Below are positions 17,283 through 28,332 of a DNA stretch of 64,000 nt, piece after piece; positions within the stretch are counted from its first letter, which is position 1, and each line of letters starts with the position of its first letter. Where the stretch lies: contig JAJUHK010000011.1 in the NCBI GenBank assembly GCA_029279945.1, positions 18,331-82,330 on the forward strand. The letters are read 5' to 3'. A program made the position numbers and the translations under genes. The notes below the pieces were generated by a model. That model did not search any database. It had not been told where the DNA came from and worked only from the letters and a program-made list of their open reading frames with translations. This DNA is from Pseudidiomarina indica. Its GTDB lineage: Bacteria > Pseudomonadota > Gammaproteobacteria > Enterobacterales > Alteromonadaceae.

Positions 17283-19055
17283 ATGAACGCAGAAATCAAT
17301 TCTGAAAACCTAACGGAAACCCAAAAGAAACGTACGTTTCGTCGATTATTAGGGTATATTAAACCGTATCGGGCGGCCTTTGTGTGTTCGGTTTTTGCCA
17401 TGATCGGCTACGCAGCTGTTGATACATTTTTCTTTTCTCAAATCGAAACATTAATTGATGAGGGTTTGACGGAACAAAATTCAAAAATCTTAGTATATGG
17501 CGCAATTTTTGTACCGCTGGTGTTTATTGCACGAGGTGCTTTTAACTTCATTTCTACTTATCTGTTAAATTGGGTGGGCTTTCGAGTAATCACCACCTTA
17601 CGTCAACAGCTGTTTGATCATATGATGAAGTTGCCCGTGTCATTTCACGATAAACACTCTACTGGTGATCTCCTTTCAAAAATAACCTACACCACACAAC
17701 AAGTTGCCGAAGCTAGTTCACGTGCAATTTTGGTGTTAATCCGTGAAGGCGCATTTGTCATTGGGCTGTTATGCTTGATGTTCTATATCAGCTGGCAGCT
17801 GTCATTGGTGTTTCTAGTCGTTGGGCCGTTGATTGCCAAAATTGTTTCAGTGGTATCGAAACGTTTTCGGCAAGTGTCACGTCGTATTCAAACAGCCATG
17901 GGGAATGTGACGACTACCGCCGAACAAATGCTGAACGGCCATAAAGTAGTGGTGATGTACGAAGGTCAAGGTCGAGAATCAAAGCGCTTTAGCGAGATCA
18001 ACAATGTGACCCGCAACCAAAATATGAAGTTGATCAACGCACAAACAGTCAGTACATCGCTGATTCAATTGATCGCCTCGTTTAGCTTATCAATGGTACT
18101 CATTTTAGCCAGTTACCCAGATATGCTGGAAAAACTATCGGCAGGGGCTTTCACAACTTTACTCACGTCCATGATTATGCTGCTACGCCCGTTGAAGCAA
18201 TTGACCACGGTGAATAGTGATTTCCAACGCGGTATTGCAGCAGCACAAAGTATTTTCCAGGTGCTCGATGAAACAGCTGAGCCAAATACAGGAACTCATG
18301 TTGTTGAACGGGCGGCGGGACACATTCGGTTTGACGATGTGACCTTTACTTATGATAAAGCAGAAACACCGGCACTGGATCACGTAAGTTTTGACGTTCA
18401 ACCTGGTAAAGTACTCGCGTTAGTGGGACGTTCAGGTAGTGGAAAATCAACCATTTCAAACTTATTAACGCGTTTCTATTCACCACAAAGTGGCAAAATT
18501 TATCTTGATGATGTCGATATTTACGATTACCGGTTGAAGTGTTTACGGCGTCAGTTTGCGTTAGTCTCGCAGGATGTGACGTTGTTCAATGACACCATCG
18601 CCAACAACATCACCTACGGTGCGCGTGGGGAAGTATCGCCAGAACGTATTCGCAAAGTTGCTGAGCAAGCGTTTATCACTGAGTTCACTGACAACTTACC
18701 ATTAGGACTAGATACTATGGTGGGTGAGAACGGGGTCATGTTATCTGGTGGTCAGCGGCAACGTATCGCTATCGCGCGAGCGCTGTTGCGTGATGCGCCG
18801 ATTTTAATTCTTGACGAAGCAACGTCGGCATTAGACACAGAGTCAGAGCGGCATATTCAAAAAGCATTAAACCGCTTGCAACAAAATCGGACCTCGATTG
18901 TTATTGCGCATCGATTATCGACCATTGAAAATGCAGACGAAATTTTAGTTATGGAAGATGGTAAGGTTCTTGAGCGTGGTGATCACCAAACCTTATTAGC
19001 GAAGAAAGGTGCATACTATCAACTGTATCGTTTGCAATTTGGTGGTGAAGTTTAA
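17283..19055 (+). CDS. msbA: Lipid A export permease/ATP-binding protein MsbA
   Basis: 590 residues, a fused half-transporter: six transmembrane helices in residues 1-320 and an ATPase domain after 340, with Walker A GRSGSGKST near 381, signature MLSGGQRQRIAIARALL, Walker B ILILDEATSALD and switch IAHRLSTIENAD. It flips lipid A-core across the inner membrane. One base separates it from the lpxK start, the common msbA-lpxK arrangement, so the two are co-translated. Confidence 0.96.
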   Translation: MNAEINSENLTETQKKRTFRRLLGYIKPYRAAFVCSVFAMIGYAAVDTFFFSQIETLIDEGLTEQNSKILVYGAIFVPLVFIARGAFNFISTYLLNWVGFRVITTLRQQLFDHMMKLPVSFHDKHSTGDLLSKITYTTQQVAEASSRAILVLIREGAFVIGLLCLMFYISWQLSLVFLVVGPLIAKIVSVVSKRFRQVSRRIQTAMGNVTTTAEQMLNGHKVVVMYEGQGRESKRFSEINNVTRNQNMKLINAQTVSTSLIQLIASFSLSMVLILASYPDMLEKLSAGAFTTLLTSMIMLLRPLKQLTTVNSDFQRGIAAAQSIFQVLDETAEPNTGTHVVERAAGHIRFDDVTFTYDKAETPALDHVSFDVQPGKVLALVGRSGSGKSTISNLLTRFYSPQSGKIYLDDVDIYDYRLKCLRRQFALVSQDVTLFNDTIANNITYGARGEVSPERIRKVAEQAFITEFTDNLPLGLDTMVGENGVMLSGGQRQRIAIARALLRDAPILILDEATSALDTESERHIQKALNRLQQNRTSIVIAHRLSTIENADEILVMEDGKVLERGDHQTLLAKKGAYYQLYRLQFGGEV

Positions 19056-19056
19056 G

Positions 19057-20043
19057 ATGGCCTTACAGCGTGCATGGTACCGGCCTAAGTTCACCTGGTG
19101 GTTGATTGCTTTATTGCCACTGCACGCGTTATTTGTGATTGTGAGTGAATGCCGGCGTTGGTGTTATCGTTGGGGATGGTGTGCGCGTTACAAAGCGCCT
19201 ATTCCTGTGATTGTAGTGGGTAATATTAGTGTGGGCGGTACGGGCAAAACTCCGGTAACTGGGGCTTTAGTGCATTGGCTAAAGCAACAAGGCTTTCAAC
19301 CTGCGATTATTTCGCGTGGGTATGGAGGCGAGGGGCCATTTCCGCAGTTAGTTACAACACAAACGCCGCCATCAATGGTTGGTGATGAACCAAAATTGTT
19401 AGCTCAGCGAACTGCCGTGCCGGTTGTGGTTGGTCCAAACCGACAACAGGCTATCGAACTTCTCATACAATCATTTCCTGCTGTTAATATCATCATCAGT
19501 GATGATGGGTTGCAACATGAACGCTTGAGCCGTGATTTAGAAATTGCGGTTGTCGACGGTGAGCGAGGTATTGGTAATGGCTGGCGTTTGCCAATAGGAC
19601 CATTACGTGACCCGGTAACCAGGTTGCAGCAAGCTGATCTCGTTGTGCAAAACGGGGTCGGACAGCGGACATTCGGTCACTGTTTTCAACTACAACCGGG
19701 CGCGTGGCGACGGGTTGTTGATGATCAACCCGTAGCACCACCATTTGGGCGCGCGATTGCGATAGCAGGTATCGGCCATCCGCAACGTTTTTTTGCAACG
19801 CTGCAACAGTTAGCTATTGCTGTAGAAGACAGTCTTGCATTCGCCGATCATCATCCATACAGCACTGAAGATTTTGCGGCTATCACCCACGACGTTGCAG
19901 TGCTGATGACCGAAAAGGATGCGGCAAAATGCAGAACATTCGCGCGGGATAATTGGTATTATTTGACGGTATCAGCGGTGTTTGATGATACCTTTTGGCA
20001 AGAATTTAGTCGTCAGGTTAACCGAATAACACAGGAGCCTTAG
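19057..20043 (+). CDS. lpxK: Tetraacyldisaccharide 4'-kinase LpxK
   Basis: 328 residues from ATG 19057. An upstream in-frame ATG inside msbA is rejected because the msbA 3' end supplies a ribosome site and the family begins near here. An N-terminal membrane-associated helix is followed by the P-loop GGTGKTP at about 60-66, then DDGLQH and EKDAAK motifs. It phosphorylates the 4' position of the lipid A precursor (sixth step of the Raetz pathway) at the inner membrane. Followed by the Trm112-like gene after 2 bp. Confidence 0.96.
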   Translation: MALQRAWYRPKFTWWLIALLPLHALFVIVSECRRWCYRWGWCARYKAPIPVIVVGNISVGGTGKTPVTGALVHWLKQQGFQPAIISRGYGGEGPFPQLVTTQTPPSMVGDEPKLLAQRTAVPVVVGPNRQQAIELLIQSFPAVNIIISDDGLQHERLSRDLEIAVVDGERGIGNGWRLPIGPLRDPVTRLQQADLVVQNGVGQRTFGHCFQLQPGAWRRVVDDQPVAPPFGRAIAIAGIGHPQRFFATLQQLAIAVEDSLAFADHHPYSTEDFAAITHDVAVLMTEKDAAKCRTFARDNWYYLTVSAVFDDTFWQEFSRQVNRITQEP

Positions 20044-20045
20044 CT

Positions 20046-20240
20046 GTGGTTGATGAAAAAACGTTAGCGATTTTGGCATGCCCGTTATGTAAGGGGAAAC
20101 TACTTTGGATCGCTGAACAGCAAGAATTAGTGTGCCGTGGCGATCGGTTAGCATACCCAGTCAAACAGGGAATACCGATGTTACTTAGCCATGAAGCGCG
20201 CGAGCTAACATCTGCTGAACTTGAGCAATTACCATCATGA
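20046..20240 (+). CDS. ycaR: Trm112-like zinc-ribbon protein (YcaR type)
   Basis: 64 residues, GTG start. It begins [18 protein letters not shown] and has GIPMLL near the C-terminus, as in the Trm112/YcaR family. Cysteines in ACPLCK and VCRG are placed for a partial zinc site. The molecular role in bacteria is unclear; the gene is very often found between lpxK and kdsB, as here. Its stop overlaps the kdsB start by 4 bp (ATGA). Confidence 0.85.
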   Translation: MVDEKTLAILACPLCKGKLLWIAEQQELVCRGDRLAYPVKQGIPMLLSHEARELTSAELEQLPS

Positions 20241-20989
20241 GTTTTACCGTTATTATTCCAGCTCGCTATGCCTCGTCACGGCTACCTGGGAAACCCTTAG
20301 CTATGATTGGCTCGAAGCCAATGATTCAACGTGTCTATGAGCGAGCCATGCAAGCGGGTGCAAAGACTGTGATTGTCGCTACAGATGATCAGCGTATTGT
20401 CGATGTTGTTGCGCAATTTGGTGGGCGTGCATTACTCACTTCAGCGGAGCATCAGTCGGGTACTGAACGCCTCGCTGAAGTGATCGAACAACTGGGTCTA
20501 GCTGATGATGAGGTTGTGGTTAATGTGCAAGGTGATGAGCCATTCATTCCACCATCTATTATCGGTCAAGTGGCAGGAAACCTTGCTGCACAAAATGATG
20601 CAGGCATGGCCACCTTAGCGGTACCTATGACTGAGTTGGATGATGTGTTAAGCCCACATGCGGTTAAAGTTGTCACTGATAAACAGGGGTATGCACTGTA
20701 TTTTAGTCGTGCTGCAATCCCATATGAGCGCGACGGTTTGAGTGAAAAACGTTTGGGTGCTTTGGCGAATTATCAACGTCACATTGGTATTTACGCTTAT
20801 CGTGCTGGCTTTATCCGCCGTTATATTACGTGGCCTGCAAGCCCGCTTGAACAGATTGAATCTTTGGAGCAACTACGGGTGCTTTGGCATGGAGATAAAA
20901 TTCACGTGGCTCAGGCTTGCGAACAGCCGCCGGCTGGCGTGGATACACCAGCCGACTTGGTACGCGCTATCCAGGCAGTAGACGATTAA
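20237..20989 (+). CDS. kdsB: 3-deoxy-manno-octulosonate cytidylyltransferase (CMP-KDO synthetase)
   Basis: 250 residues. Nucleotidyltransferase signature [15 protein letters not shown] at the N-terminus, [11 protein letters not shown] near 95-105 and the C-terminal EQLRVLWHG block. It activates KDO with CTP for transfer to lipid A, matching the upstream msbA-lpxK genes. The 3' end overlaps the convergent RND permease gene by 23 bp. Confidence 0.97.
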   Translation: MSFTVIIPARYASSRLPGKPLAMIGSKPMIQRVYERAMQAGAKTVIVATDDQRIVDVVAQFGGRALLTSAEHQSGTERLAEVIEQLGLADDEVVVNVQGDEPFIPPSIIGQVAGNLAAQNDAGMATLAVPMTELDDVLSPHAVKVVTDKQGYALYFSRAAIPYERDGLSEKRLGALANYQRHIGIYAYRAGFIRRYITWPASPLEQIESLEQLRVLWHGDKIHVAQACEQPPAGVDTPADLVRAIQAVDD

Positions 20990-23900
20990 TGTGCTGTTGT
21001 GCTTGGAGCCGCAAGCGAGTCCAACGCATATTGAGTCCCAGTAACCGCGCGTAAACATAAGGCACTAGGAACAAACTGGTAATTGTTGAGAATAACAACC
21101 CGCCAATGATGGCAATAGCCATCGGTGTGTAAGCCGGACCATCACCACCGATTTGCGTGTTGCCAACGGCAAGAGGAACGAGCCCTAAGACGGTGGTGGC
21201 GACTGTCATTAGAATGGGCCGGAAGCGGTTTAAACTGCCTTCCAAAATGGCTTCTTCAAGGTCCATACCCGTGTTCCGCAGTTGGTTGATGCGGTCGACC
21301 ATGACGATGCCGTTATTCACCACAATGCCCATCAAAATCAAGATACCAATCATGGCCATCACCCCCATTGACTGCTCTGTGAGCATGAGTGTCCAAAACA
21401 CTCCGACAATAGAATAAATCAACGAAGTGATAATGGCTGTTGGCAAAATGAGCGATTCAAATAACGCAGCCATCACGATATAAATCAGTGCTACGGCCAA
21501 TAATGAGTTCATCAGCATCACGTTCTCATTATCGCGCTGGCGTTGGAAACTACCGTCAAGACTCCATAAATAGCCAGCTGGAAGTTCAATTTGGTTCAGT
21601 GCTGCGGTAATTTTTTCACGCGCTTCACCTAACGTAAGATCCGCTAAGTTTGCATTGATTTGCAGTGCGGTACGCCGATCAATGCGCCGAATCTGAGAGA
21701 GTTGTGGTTGTTTTACAATAGTAGCTATATCTTGCAACGCCACTACTTTGTCATTGAACTGCGTAACGGGTAATCGATATAACGCTGGGATTGAGTGTTC
21801 TAATTCACGATCAAACGCCACACGTAATTCGATTTCACCATTAGGATCACCACGGTAAGACCGTAATCGCTGACCACGCAATGCTGTTGCTACAGTTCGA
21901 GCAACATCAGCGGAGCTTAACCCAAGGTGGTGTGCACGTTCCCGATCAATTTGGATAACAAGTTCGTATTGTCCGGCCTCCATTTCGGTTTGCACGTCAG
22001 TTAATCCTTCAATTTGGCTCAATATCGGTACCACGTCATTACTAATACGCTTCAATACATCGGTCGATTGCCCACTGAGTGTTACTTGAACACCGTCACG
22101 ACCGCCACCAAAACCAAATTTCGGCTCACTGCGTAGCATATTTGGCATGCCTTCACGTATCCGCTTCATCAGCGCAGGTGTTTTCTCTGGCCGATTTTCC
22201 TTAAGTAGCAGCGTTGAGATCGCATAGTTCGATGTGTAATAGCTATACACTGCGTCAATATGGAAGCTATCTTTATTGGCATACAGATAGCTCTCTAATT
22301 GGTCAACTTCCTCTTTAACCTCTTGTAGGGTGTACTGTGATTTTATGTGGTAGTTGATGAAAAGACGATTGTTGAAATCTTGACCTTCATCATCGCCTGA
22401 GATAGCTCCTATTGGTACGATAATACTGACTAATAAGATCAACGCTATGACACCAGTCCAGCCGGGGTGGTTAAAGGTCCATTGCAAGGACTTACGATAC
22501 CGAGGAAATTGGTGGTATCCGCTGGTTTTGCTCGATTGCAGACGCGGTAGCTTTGTTATGAGTAACGGTACCAAAGTTTGTGACACTAATAGCGACGCAA
22601 ACAATGAGATGCAAATTGCGACGGCAGTATGCTCTAAGAAAATCGTTAAATCAGTTTGTTGCCCAAAAATATTAGGCAAAAACACAATAGCTGTGGTAGC
22701 TGTCCCGGTAATAACAGCCAGTGATACCTGACCAACGCCATCGATCGTCGCTTGCTTAGGAGCTGCACCATGTTCCCGTTCGTACAATATGCTTTCGGTA
22801 ATAACCACGGCGTTATCGATAAGCATCCCCACGGCCAACATCAACCCCATAAGGGAGAGGATGTTCAGCGAGTAGCCTAAGAAATACATACCCCCAAGAG
22901 CGATACAAATCGCAATCGGAACACTCAGTACAATCACTAAGGTGGTGGCAATATTGCGTAAAAAGGCGTAGAGGATCAGGAATGAAAGAAATGCCCCAAC
23001 CAAGCCTGCAGAGAGTAAATCACTGAGGGATGTAGTAACGCCCTTTGCTGTATCGTCCATGATGTATAAGTTGATTCCGTTAAATTGCGGATCTTGGCGG
23101 ATTTGTTCAATAACTTTCATAACTCGCGCAGATACATCAACTAAGTTGGCGTTGGATTCTTTAAATACCTCCATGCCAATGGCATACCGTTGGTCTAAGT
23201 GGCGCCCATCGAACTTCCGCGGCATTTCTCGTGATATTTCAGCAATATCACCAAGTTTCAGGCCTGGCCGGATAGGGAACTCACGAATTTCGTATTCAGA
23301 GCGAAATTCGCCGACAGGATTGACTAAAATACGCTCGTAATCATTTTCAATATAACCTGCGGTTAATGAGAAGTTCGCTTTCTGTAGGGCGGCGGTGATC
23401 ATAGCCGGATCTAGTTTATTAGCGAGCAAGTCGACGCGGTTAAGGCGAATAACAATTTGTTGCGGTTCAACACCATACAAAGTAACGCGGGAAACCCCTT
23501 CAACCCGTTCGATGGGTTTGCGCAAGCTACGGTCAAGCAAGTCATAAGCGTTGGTTAGATCACGCTGACTACTAATCCGCAGTTGAAACACCGGCATATC
23601 TTCGGTATTGAACTGGAAGATAACGACCCGGTCAGCGTCGGCTGGCAGTAGATGTTTAATCGCGTCAACTTTTTCACGGGCTTCAACAGTCTTGGTGCGA
23701 ATATCTTGTCCCCAATCAAATTGCAGCAATACTTGGCCTTGTTCAGACGTTGACGTTGAGCGCATCCGTTTGACGTTACTAATAGTGGCAAGTGCTTCCT
23801 CTAATGGTCGAGTGATTAAGCGCTCGATTTCCAGTGGAGTTGAGTTGGGATAGCTTACTTGGACGACGATTTCAGGAATATCAATGCCTGGAAATTTCTC

Positions 23901-24023
23901 CAAAGGCAGGAGGCGAGAACTGATTGCCCCCAACAGAATCATTGATAAAAACAACATGCAAGTCGTCACTGGCCGCCGCAATGCCCAACGAGCCAGTGCT
24001 GAACCTAATTCTGCAGCAGTCAT
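20967..24023 (-). CDS. RND efflux permease, second of a tandem pair
   Basis: 1018 residues with typical RND topology: an N-terminal helix, a large periplasmic loop, helices TM2-7, a second loop and TM8-12. The TM4 motif reads [13 protein letters not shown], with one Asp where AcrB has Asp-Asp, and the TM10 segment has [13 protein letters not shown] with no Lys. It is the last gene of adaptor-permease-permease on the minus strand and overlaps the upstream permease by 4 bp, which points to co-assembly as in MdtBC. Substrate unknown. No outer-membrane factor gene is adjacent, so a TolC-type partner must be encoded elsewhere. Confidence 0.88.
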   Translation of the reverse strand: MTAAELGSALARWALRRPVTTCMLFLSMILLGAISSRLLPLEKFPGIDIPEIVVQVSYPNSTPLEIERLITRPLEEALATISNVKRMRSTSTSEQGQVLLQFDWGQDIRTKTVEAREKVDAIKHLLPADADRVVIFQFNTEDMPVFQLRISSQRDLTNAYDLLDRSLRKPIERVEGVSRVTLYGVEPQQIVIRLNRVDLLANKLDPAMITAALQKANFSLTAGYIENDYERILVNPVGEFRSEYEIREFPIRPGLKLGDIAEISREMPRKFDGRHLDQRYAIGMEVFKESNANLVDVSARVMKVIEQIRQDPQFNGINLYIMDDTAKGVTTSLSDLLSAGLVGAFLSFLILYAFLRNIATTLVIVLSVPIAICIALGGMYFLGYSLNILSLMGLMLAVGMLIDNAVVITESILYEREHGAAPKQATIDGVGQVSLAVITGTATTAIVFLPNIFGQQTDLTIFLEHTAVAICISLFASLLVSQTLVPLLITKLPRLQSSKTSGYHQFPRYRKSLQWTFNHPGWTGVIALILLVSIIVPIGAISGDDEGQDFNNRLFINYHIKSQYTLQEVKEEVDQLESYLYANKDSFHIDAVYSYYTSNYAISTLLLKENRPEKTPALMKRIREGMPNMLRSEPKFGFGGGRDGVQVTLSGQSTDVLKRISNDVVPILSQIEGLTDVQTEMEAGQYELVIQIDRERAHHLGLSSADVARTVATALRGQRLRSYRGDPNGEIELRVAFDRELEHSIPALYRLPVTQFNDKVVALQDIATIVKQPQLSQIRRIDRRTALQINANLADLTLGEAREKITAALNQIELPAGYLWSLDGSFQRQRDNENVMLMNSLLAVALIYIVMAALFESLILPTAIITSLIYSIVGVFWTLMLTEQSMGVMAMIGILILMGIVVNNGIVMVDRINQLRNTGMDLEEAILEGSLNRFRPILMTVATTVLGLVPLAVGNTQIGGDGPAYTPMAIAIIGGLLFSTITSLFLVPYVYARLLGLNMRWTRLRLQAQQHINRLLPG

Positions 24024-27000
24024 ACTTGGTGCTCCTTGGTGATCTGCTTGCGGTCAACCAGCAAGTACAAGCATGGTATAAAGAGTAGTGTGAGTAGTGT
24101 TGAAAATAGCAACCCAGCGATAACACTGATTGCCATTGGCGCACGAACTTCAGCACCTTCCCCTAACCCTAAAGCAAGTGGCAATAACCCCAATACTGTG
24201 GTCAGCATCGTCATCATGATAGGCCGTAAGCGCTGAGTCGCGGCGGCCAGTACAGCTTGATAGCGATCATGTCCTTCTTGACGGAGTTGATTAATACGGT
24301 CAACTAAGACGATAGCGTTATTTACCACAATACCAGCCAGCATAATTAAACCAATAAAGACAATGACGCTTAACTCGGTTCCGACTAAGTACAGGCCTAG
24401 AATAGAACCAGCTCCTGCCAAAGGTACGGTGAATAGAATAAACAATGGATGTAGCAGGGATTCGAACTGTGAGGCCATAACTAAATAGACCAAAAATACT
24501 GCGAGGATGAGCGCAAACTGTAGTGAACGGAACGAGCTTTCCATTTCCTCGTTTTGACCGGCTATATGGGCGTTAACGGTTAGCGGTAAGTTCATAGTGT
24601 CGAGCAATTGTTGTGCTGTAAGTACAGCAAGGCCAAGATCGGTATCGACAATATTTGCCTCCACCAACGCTGTACGTTGTTGATTGACACGAGTAATCTG
24701 GCTAGGACCTAACACGGCAACAATGTCGGCGATCGCTTGCAATGGGATTTCTCGTACAGCACCTGGATTAATAATCAATTGTTGGAGATCTTGAACTGAG
24801 TTGCGATCGATAGACTGGTTGCGCACCAAAATATCAATTTTGCGATCATCTAAACTGAATTGAGTGGCAACTTTTCCGCCGATCTTGGTCGCAATCAAGT
24901 CGGATACATCAGCGCTGGTCAAACCATACTGAGCTAACTTGGCGTGATCAAAATGTATTGCTAATTCTGGTTGACCATCGGTCATATTCACCCTGACATC
25001 AGCGAAGTTGGGGTGTTGTTCGAGTATGGTCGCGTACTTATTAGCTGCTTGTTGCAATGATTCTAAATGATAACCGACGAACTCAACCATGATTGGGCTG
25101 GAAAAACTAAATAATTCAGGGGTACCAAATTTGGCACTCACGCCAGGCATTTTTAAAATGGCTTGGCGAAGCTGTTCTTGTACTAATGCTGTGTCCTCTG
25201 CATTATTGGAGGTCATATGAACGTTTAATCGCCCCCACTGATTGCCACTTTGTCCTGGTGCTGCGTTTAGCAAGCTACCGGTACCTGCAACCGAATAAAA
25301 GCGCTCAACGCGTTCATCAATCTGTGGGCTTGTCGTAATAACCCGGCCCAACTCTTGTAATGTCCGATCTGTTTCGTAAATGGTTGCACCTGGCTGCAGC
25401 TCGATTTCGACAAAGAATTCGCTTTGCGTCATGGTTGGCATTAACGAAACTGGCAGTAATGGAAGGAGGGCATAACAACCGATAGCGCCAAATAAAATAA
25501 CTCCTAGAGTAAAACGGGCACGCTGCAATGCAGCAACTAGGAAACGCTGATACGTCACTGTAAACGCGCCATATAACCAGTTAAACGCATTCACCACAGG
25601 ACGGCTAAGCAAGCTAAAACCTCGTGCAATAAGGCGGCTAATCAAGATAATGAGACTAACGATGCCAAGTGGGATCCAGCGGACGAACAGATATATAGGG
25701 CTTTTAACCCAGAAGCGCCAACCTTTGGCATAAACAAAGGGTTCCACTGGTGCGGCTTCACGCTTACGGCGGCACGACAGCATAGGGATCAAAGTCAGCG
25801 CTACAATGAGTGATACCAAGAGGGAAAAACTAACGGTCAGTGCTTGATCACGGAATAGTTGTCCGGCAATACCTTCGACAAATACTAATGGGAAGAATAC
25901 CGCCAGGGTCGTTAGTGTTGATGCAACGATGGCGCCAGAAACTTCTTTAGTACCTACCTCTGCAGCTTGGTCTGCTGGAACGTCTTGTTGGTGTCGTGCG
26001 ATATTCTCTAATACCACGATCGCGTTATCCACAAGCATCCCGATGGCCAACGCAATACCACCAAGAGACATCATATTCAGTGTAACATTGTTAGCGTACA
26101 TGAGGTTGAACGTAGCAATAACGGAAACAGGAATTGCAATACTGATGATAATGGTAGGCCAGACCCGTTGTAAGAACAGGTAAATGATAACCATGGCTAA
26201 TAAGCCGCCAGAAATTGCAGCACCTTTTACTTCAGCAATGGCTGCACTGATAAACACGGCCTGATCATAGATAGGTTTGACCGTATATTGTTTAGGCAAC
26301 AATTGTGCAGTTTGTAAATGTTGTAAGTGTGCTTGGATCGCTTTTGATACCTGGACGGTATTAGCATCGCCTTCTTTGTAGAGTGAAACTTCAACGGCTT
26401 CCATCCCGCCTACGCGGCTGATGGCATTCCGTTCTTTATAACCATTCTCAACTATCGCAACATCTTTTAAGAAAATCGGGCGATTGTTGCGCGTGGTCAG
26501 GTAAATATTGCGGATTTCATCAAGGTTTTGAAATTGATTCAGGGTTCGTACCAAGTATTCCGCACGTTCTGACTCAATTCGCCCACCAGAGAGGTTGATA
26601 TTTTCATCTCGCAACCGTTGTGTAATCAATGACATCGGAATTTGTAAAGAAGCTGCCTGGCGCTCGTTCACTAATACTTGGATTTCATCTTCAAGACCAC
26701 CACCTAGACGAACCGAGGCAACACCTTCGATACTTTCAAGCTGGCGTTTCAAATCCTCTTCAGCAAAGATACGCAACTGCTTCAATGCTGCAATATTTTG
26801 TGCGCCATCAGCGCGGGCTAAGGCGAGCCGGAATATTGGATCCTCACTTGGATTAAAACGCAGTAGTACAGGCTTATCGAGATCTAGTGGAAGATCGATC
26901 CAATCCAGTTTCTCGCGCACCTCTAAACTGGCCATATCCATATCGGTACCCCAGCTAAACTCCAAGAGAACATCGCTTTGGCCAGCGCGAGAAATGGATT

Positions 27001-27241
27001 CAATGCGGCGTAACCCTTTTACTGTCCCAAGAGTTTCTTCAATGGGTTTACTCACCAACTGCTCAATCTCACTTGGTGCGCCCCCCGGGAAATCAGTGCG
27101 TACCGTAAGGGTAGGGTACGCTAGATCTGGTAATAGTGTTACGGGAATGCGACCCAGTGATACAAAGCCAAATAACAGGATGGCAATAGTCATCATGGAG
27201 ATGGTGACTGGCCGTTTAACAGCAAGACTAACGATACTCAT
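24020..27241 (-). CDS. RND efflux permease, first of a tandem pair
   Basis: 1073 residues, start ATG 27241 overlapping the adaptor stop by 4 bp. RND topology with TM4 motif GMLVDNAIVVLEN near residue 405 and TM10 GIVVNNAIVLVDR. Compared with the second permease it has extra sequence between TM6 and TM8 (about residues 500-575) holding two additional hydrophobic stretches (YLFVRWIPLGIVSLIILI and a following segment), which is unusual. It is only moderately similar to its partner, so this is an old duplication or two distinct subunits. Likely an antiporter driven by proton flux; substrate cannot be read from sequence. Confidence 0.87.
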   Translation of the reverse strand: MSIVSLAVKRPVTISMMTIAILLFGFVSLGRIPVTLLPDLAYPTLTVRTDFPGGAPSEIEQLVSKPIEETLGTVKGLRRIESISRAGQSDVLLEFSWGTDMDMASLEVREKLDWIDLPLDLDKPVLLRFNPSEDPIFRLALARADGAQNIAALKQLRIFAEEDLKRQLESIEGVASVRLGGGLEDEIQVLVNERQAASLQIPMSLITQRLRDENINLSGGRIESERAEYLVRTLNQFQNLDEIRNIYLTTRNNRPIFLKDVAIVENGYKERNAISRVGGMEAVEVSLYKEGDANTVQVSKAIQAHLQHLQTAQLLPKQYTVKPIYDQAVFISAAIAEVKGAAISGGLLAMVIIYLFLQRVWPTIIISIAIPVSVIATFNLMYANNVTLNMMSLGGIALAIGMLVDNAIVVLENIARHQQDVPADQAAEVGTKEVSGAIVASTLTTLAVFFPLVFVEGIAGQLFRDQALTVSFSLLVSLIVALTLIPMLSCRRKREAAPVEPFVYAKGWRFWVKSPIYLFVRWIPLGIVSLIILISRLIARGFSLLSRPVVNAFNWLYGAFTVTYQRFLVAALQRARFTLGVILFGAIGCYALLPLLPVSLMPTMTQSEFFVEIELQPGATIYETDRTLQELGRVITTSPQIDERVERFYSVAGTGSLLNAAPGQSGNQWGRLNVHMTSNNAEDTALVQEQLRQAILKMPGVSAKFGTPELFSFSSPIMVEFVGYHLESLQQAANKYATILEQHPNFADVRVNMTDGQPELAIHFDHAKLAQYGLTSADVSDLIATKIGGKVATQFSLDDRKIDILVRNQSIDRNSVQDLQQLIINPGAVREIPLQAIADIVAVLGPSQITRVNQQRTALVEANIVDTDLGLAVLTAQQLLDTMNLPLTVNAHIAGQNEEMESSFRSLQFALILAVFLVYLVMASQFESLLHPLFILFTVPLAGAGSILGLYLVGTELSVIVFIGLIMLAGIVVNNAIVLVDRINQLRQEGHDRYQAVLAAATQRLRPIMMTMLTTVLGLLPLALGLGEGAEVRAPMAISVIAGLLFSTLLTLLFIPCLYLLVDRKQITKEHQV

Positions 27242-28332
27242 GACTGATGCTCACTCTTCACAATTTCAACTGGGGCGGCATCTTTTAGATTCGCTTGGCC
27301 ATTGATAACTATAGTATCGCCAACGTTGAGACCAGAAGTGATTTCTAAGTGAGTTTCGTCTTCAAAGCCAATTTGCACGTCGATTTTACGCGCAATACCT
27401 TGAGCGTCGACAGTGAACACACTGTATTGGTTATCAAGGCTTTGTACTGCGTAGCGTGGCACGGTTACAGTTGAGTTACGGGTCGCATAATTAATGTGTA
27501 CATGTGCAAACATCCCCGGTTTTAATTGGCTATCGGAATTTTCGACGTGAAGAACTACTTTAAATGTACCAGATTGAGTATCTATGATTGGGCTAATACG
27601 AGCGACTTTAGCTTCAACCACTTGGTTATTTAACGCCGCCAGTTTTAATTGTGCAGTTTGCCCCACTTGCACGCGTTGCAATTCACGCTCTGGTAGGTAC
27701 ACGTTTCCTTGTAATACGTCAGATGCGACGATATGGAATAGTTTATTTTGCTCATACTGACGCACTAAGTTACCAGGTTTAACGTAGCGATGCGCAATAT
27801 AACCACTGATTGGTGCACGAATTTCGGTTTCAGCTAAATTCAATGCAGCCATGTCATAACGCGCTTTTAATAAATCGGCTTGAAAGCGTAGCTTGTCATA
27901 TGCGTCGGCGCTGATCATATCGCGTTCGGCCATGTCTTTGACACGTTTGAGTTCTTGTTTTACCGAATTTAACTCGGCACTGGCTTGTGCCAATTGAATT
28001 TGATACTCATCGTCACGCATATAAGCTAGGACTTGGCCCGCCTCAACATAATCGCCTTCCTCAACTAAAATACGTTCAATAATTCCCGTAGCCTTGCTCG
28101 TAACATCTGCTTCGTCGCGCGCTTCTAATGTTGCAGTTGTTTTAAAATTTGCAGTAATAGTGCCAGCAACAACTGTCTGGGTAGCTACAGGAATACGAGC
28201 TATTTGTACCTGTTCTTGTTGTTTTGCTTGCACACCATTAGCACCAACATCACTACAGGCACTAACTGAGAGGCCAAGTAATGTCGCAAGTGCTAGGATA
28301 GAGATGCGATTCGTGGAAGTTGTGATGTTCAT
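27238..28332 (-). CDS. RND efflux periplasmic adaptor (membrane fusion protein), predicted lipoprotein
   Basis: 364 residues from ATG 28332, which has AGGA upstream; the earlier in-frame TTG lacks one. Lipobox LSVSAC puts the lipid anchor at about Cys26. Barrel-sandwich/lipoyl halves are recognisable in GDYVEAGQVLAYM and EIRAPISGYIAHRYVKPGNLV, flanking a coiled-coil hairpin (about 105-150), followed by beta-barrel and membrane-proximal domains. It should bridge the two permeases to an outer-membrane channel. First gene of the operon. Confidence 0.9.
   Translation of the reverse strand: MNITTSTNRISILALATLLGLSVSACSDVGANGVQAKQQEQVQIARIPVATQTVVAGTITANFKTTATLEARDEADVTSKATGIIERILVEEGDYVEAGQVLAYMRDDEYQIQLAQASAELNSVKQELKRVKDMAERDMISADAYDKLRFQADLLKARYDMAALNLAETEIRAPISGYIAHRYVKPGNLVRQYEQNKLFHIVASDVLQGNVYLPERELQRVQVGQTAQLKLAALNNQVVEAKVARISPIIDTQSGTFKVVLHVENSDSQLKPGMFAHVHINYATRNSTVTVPRYAVQSLDNQYSVFTVDAQGIARKIDVQIGFEDETHLEITSGLNVGDTIVINGQANLKDAAPVEIVKSEHQS

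Noticed and set aside
26025..26033. Perfect TTATCCACA DnaA box
   Set aside because: It lies inside the coding sequence of the first RND permease at the conserved TM4 motif, so codon choice explains it.
26595..27305. 236-codon frame on the plus strand inside the RND permease
   Set aside because: Antisense shadow rich in Ser and Arg, a product of the minus-strand coding bias.
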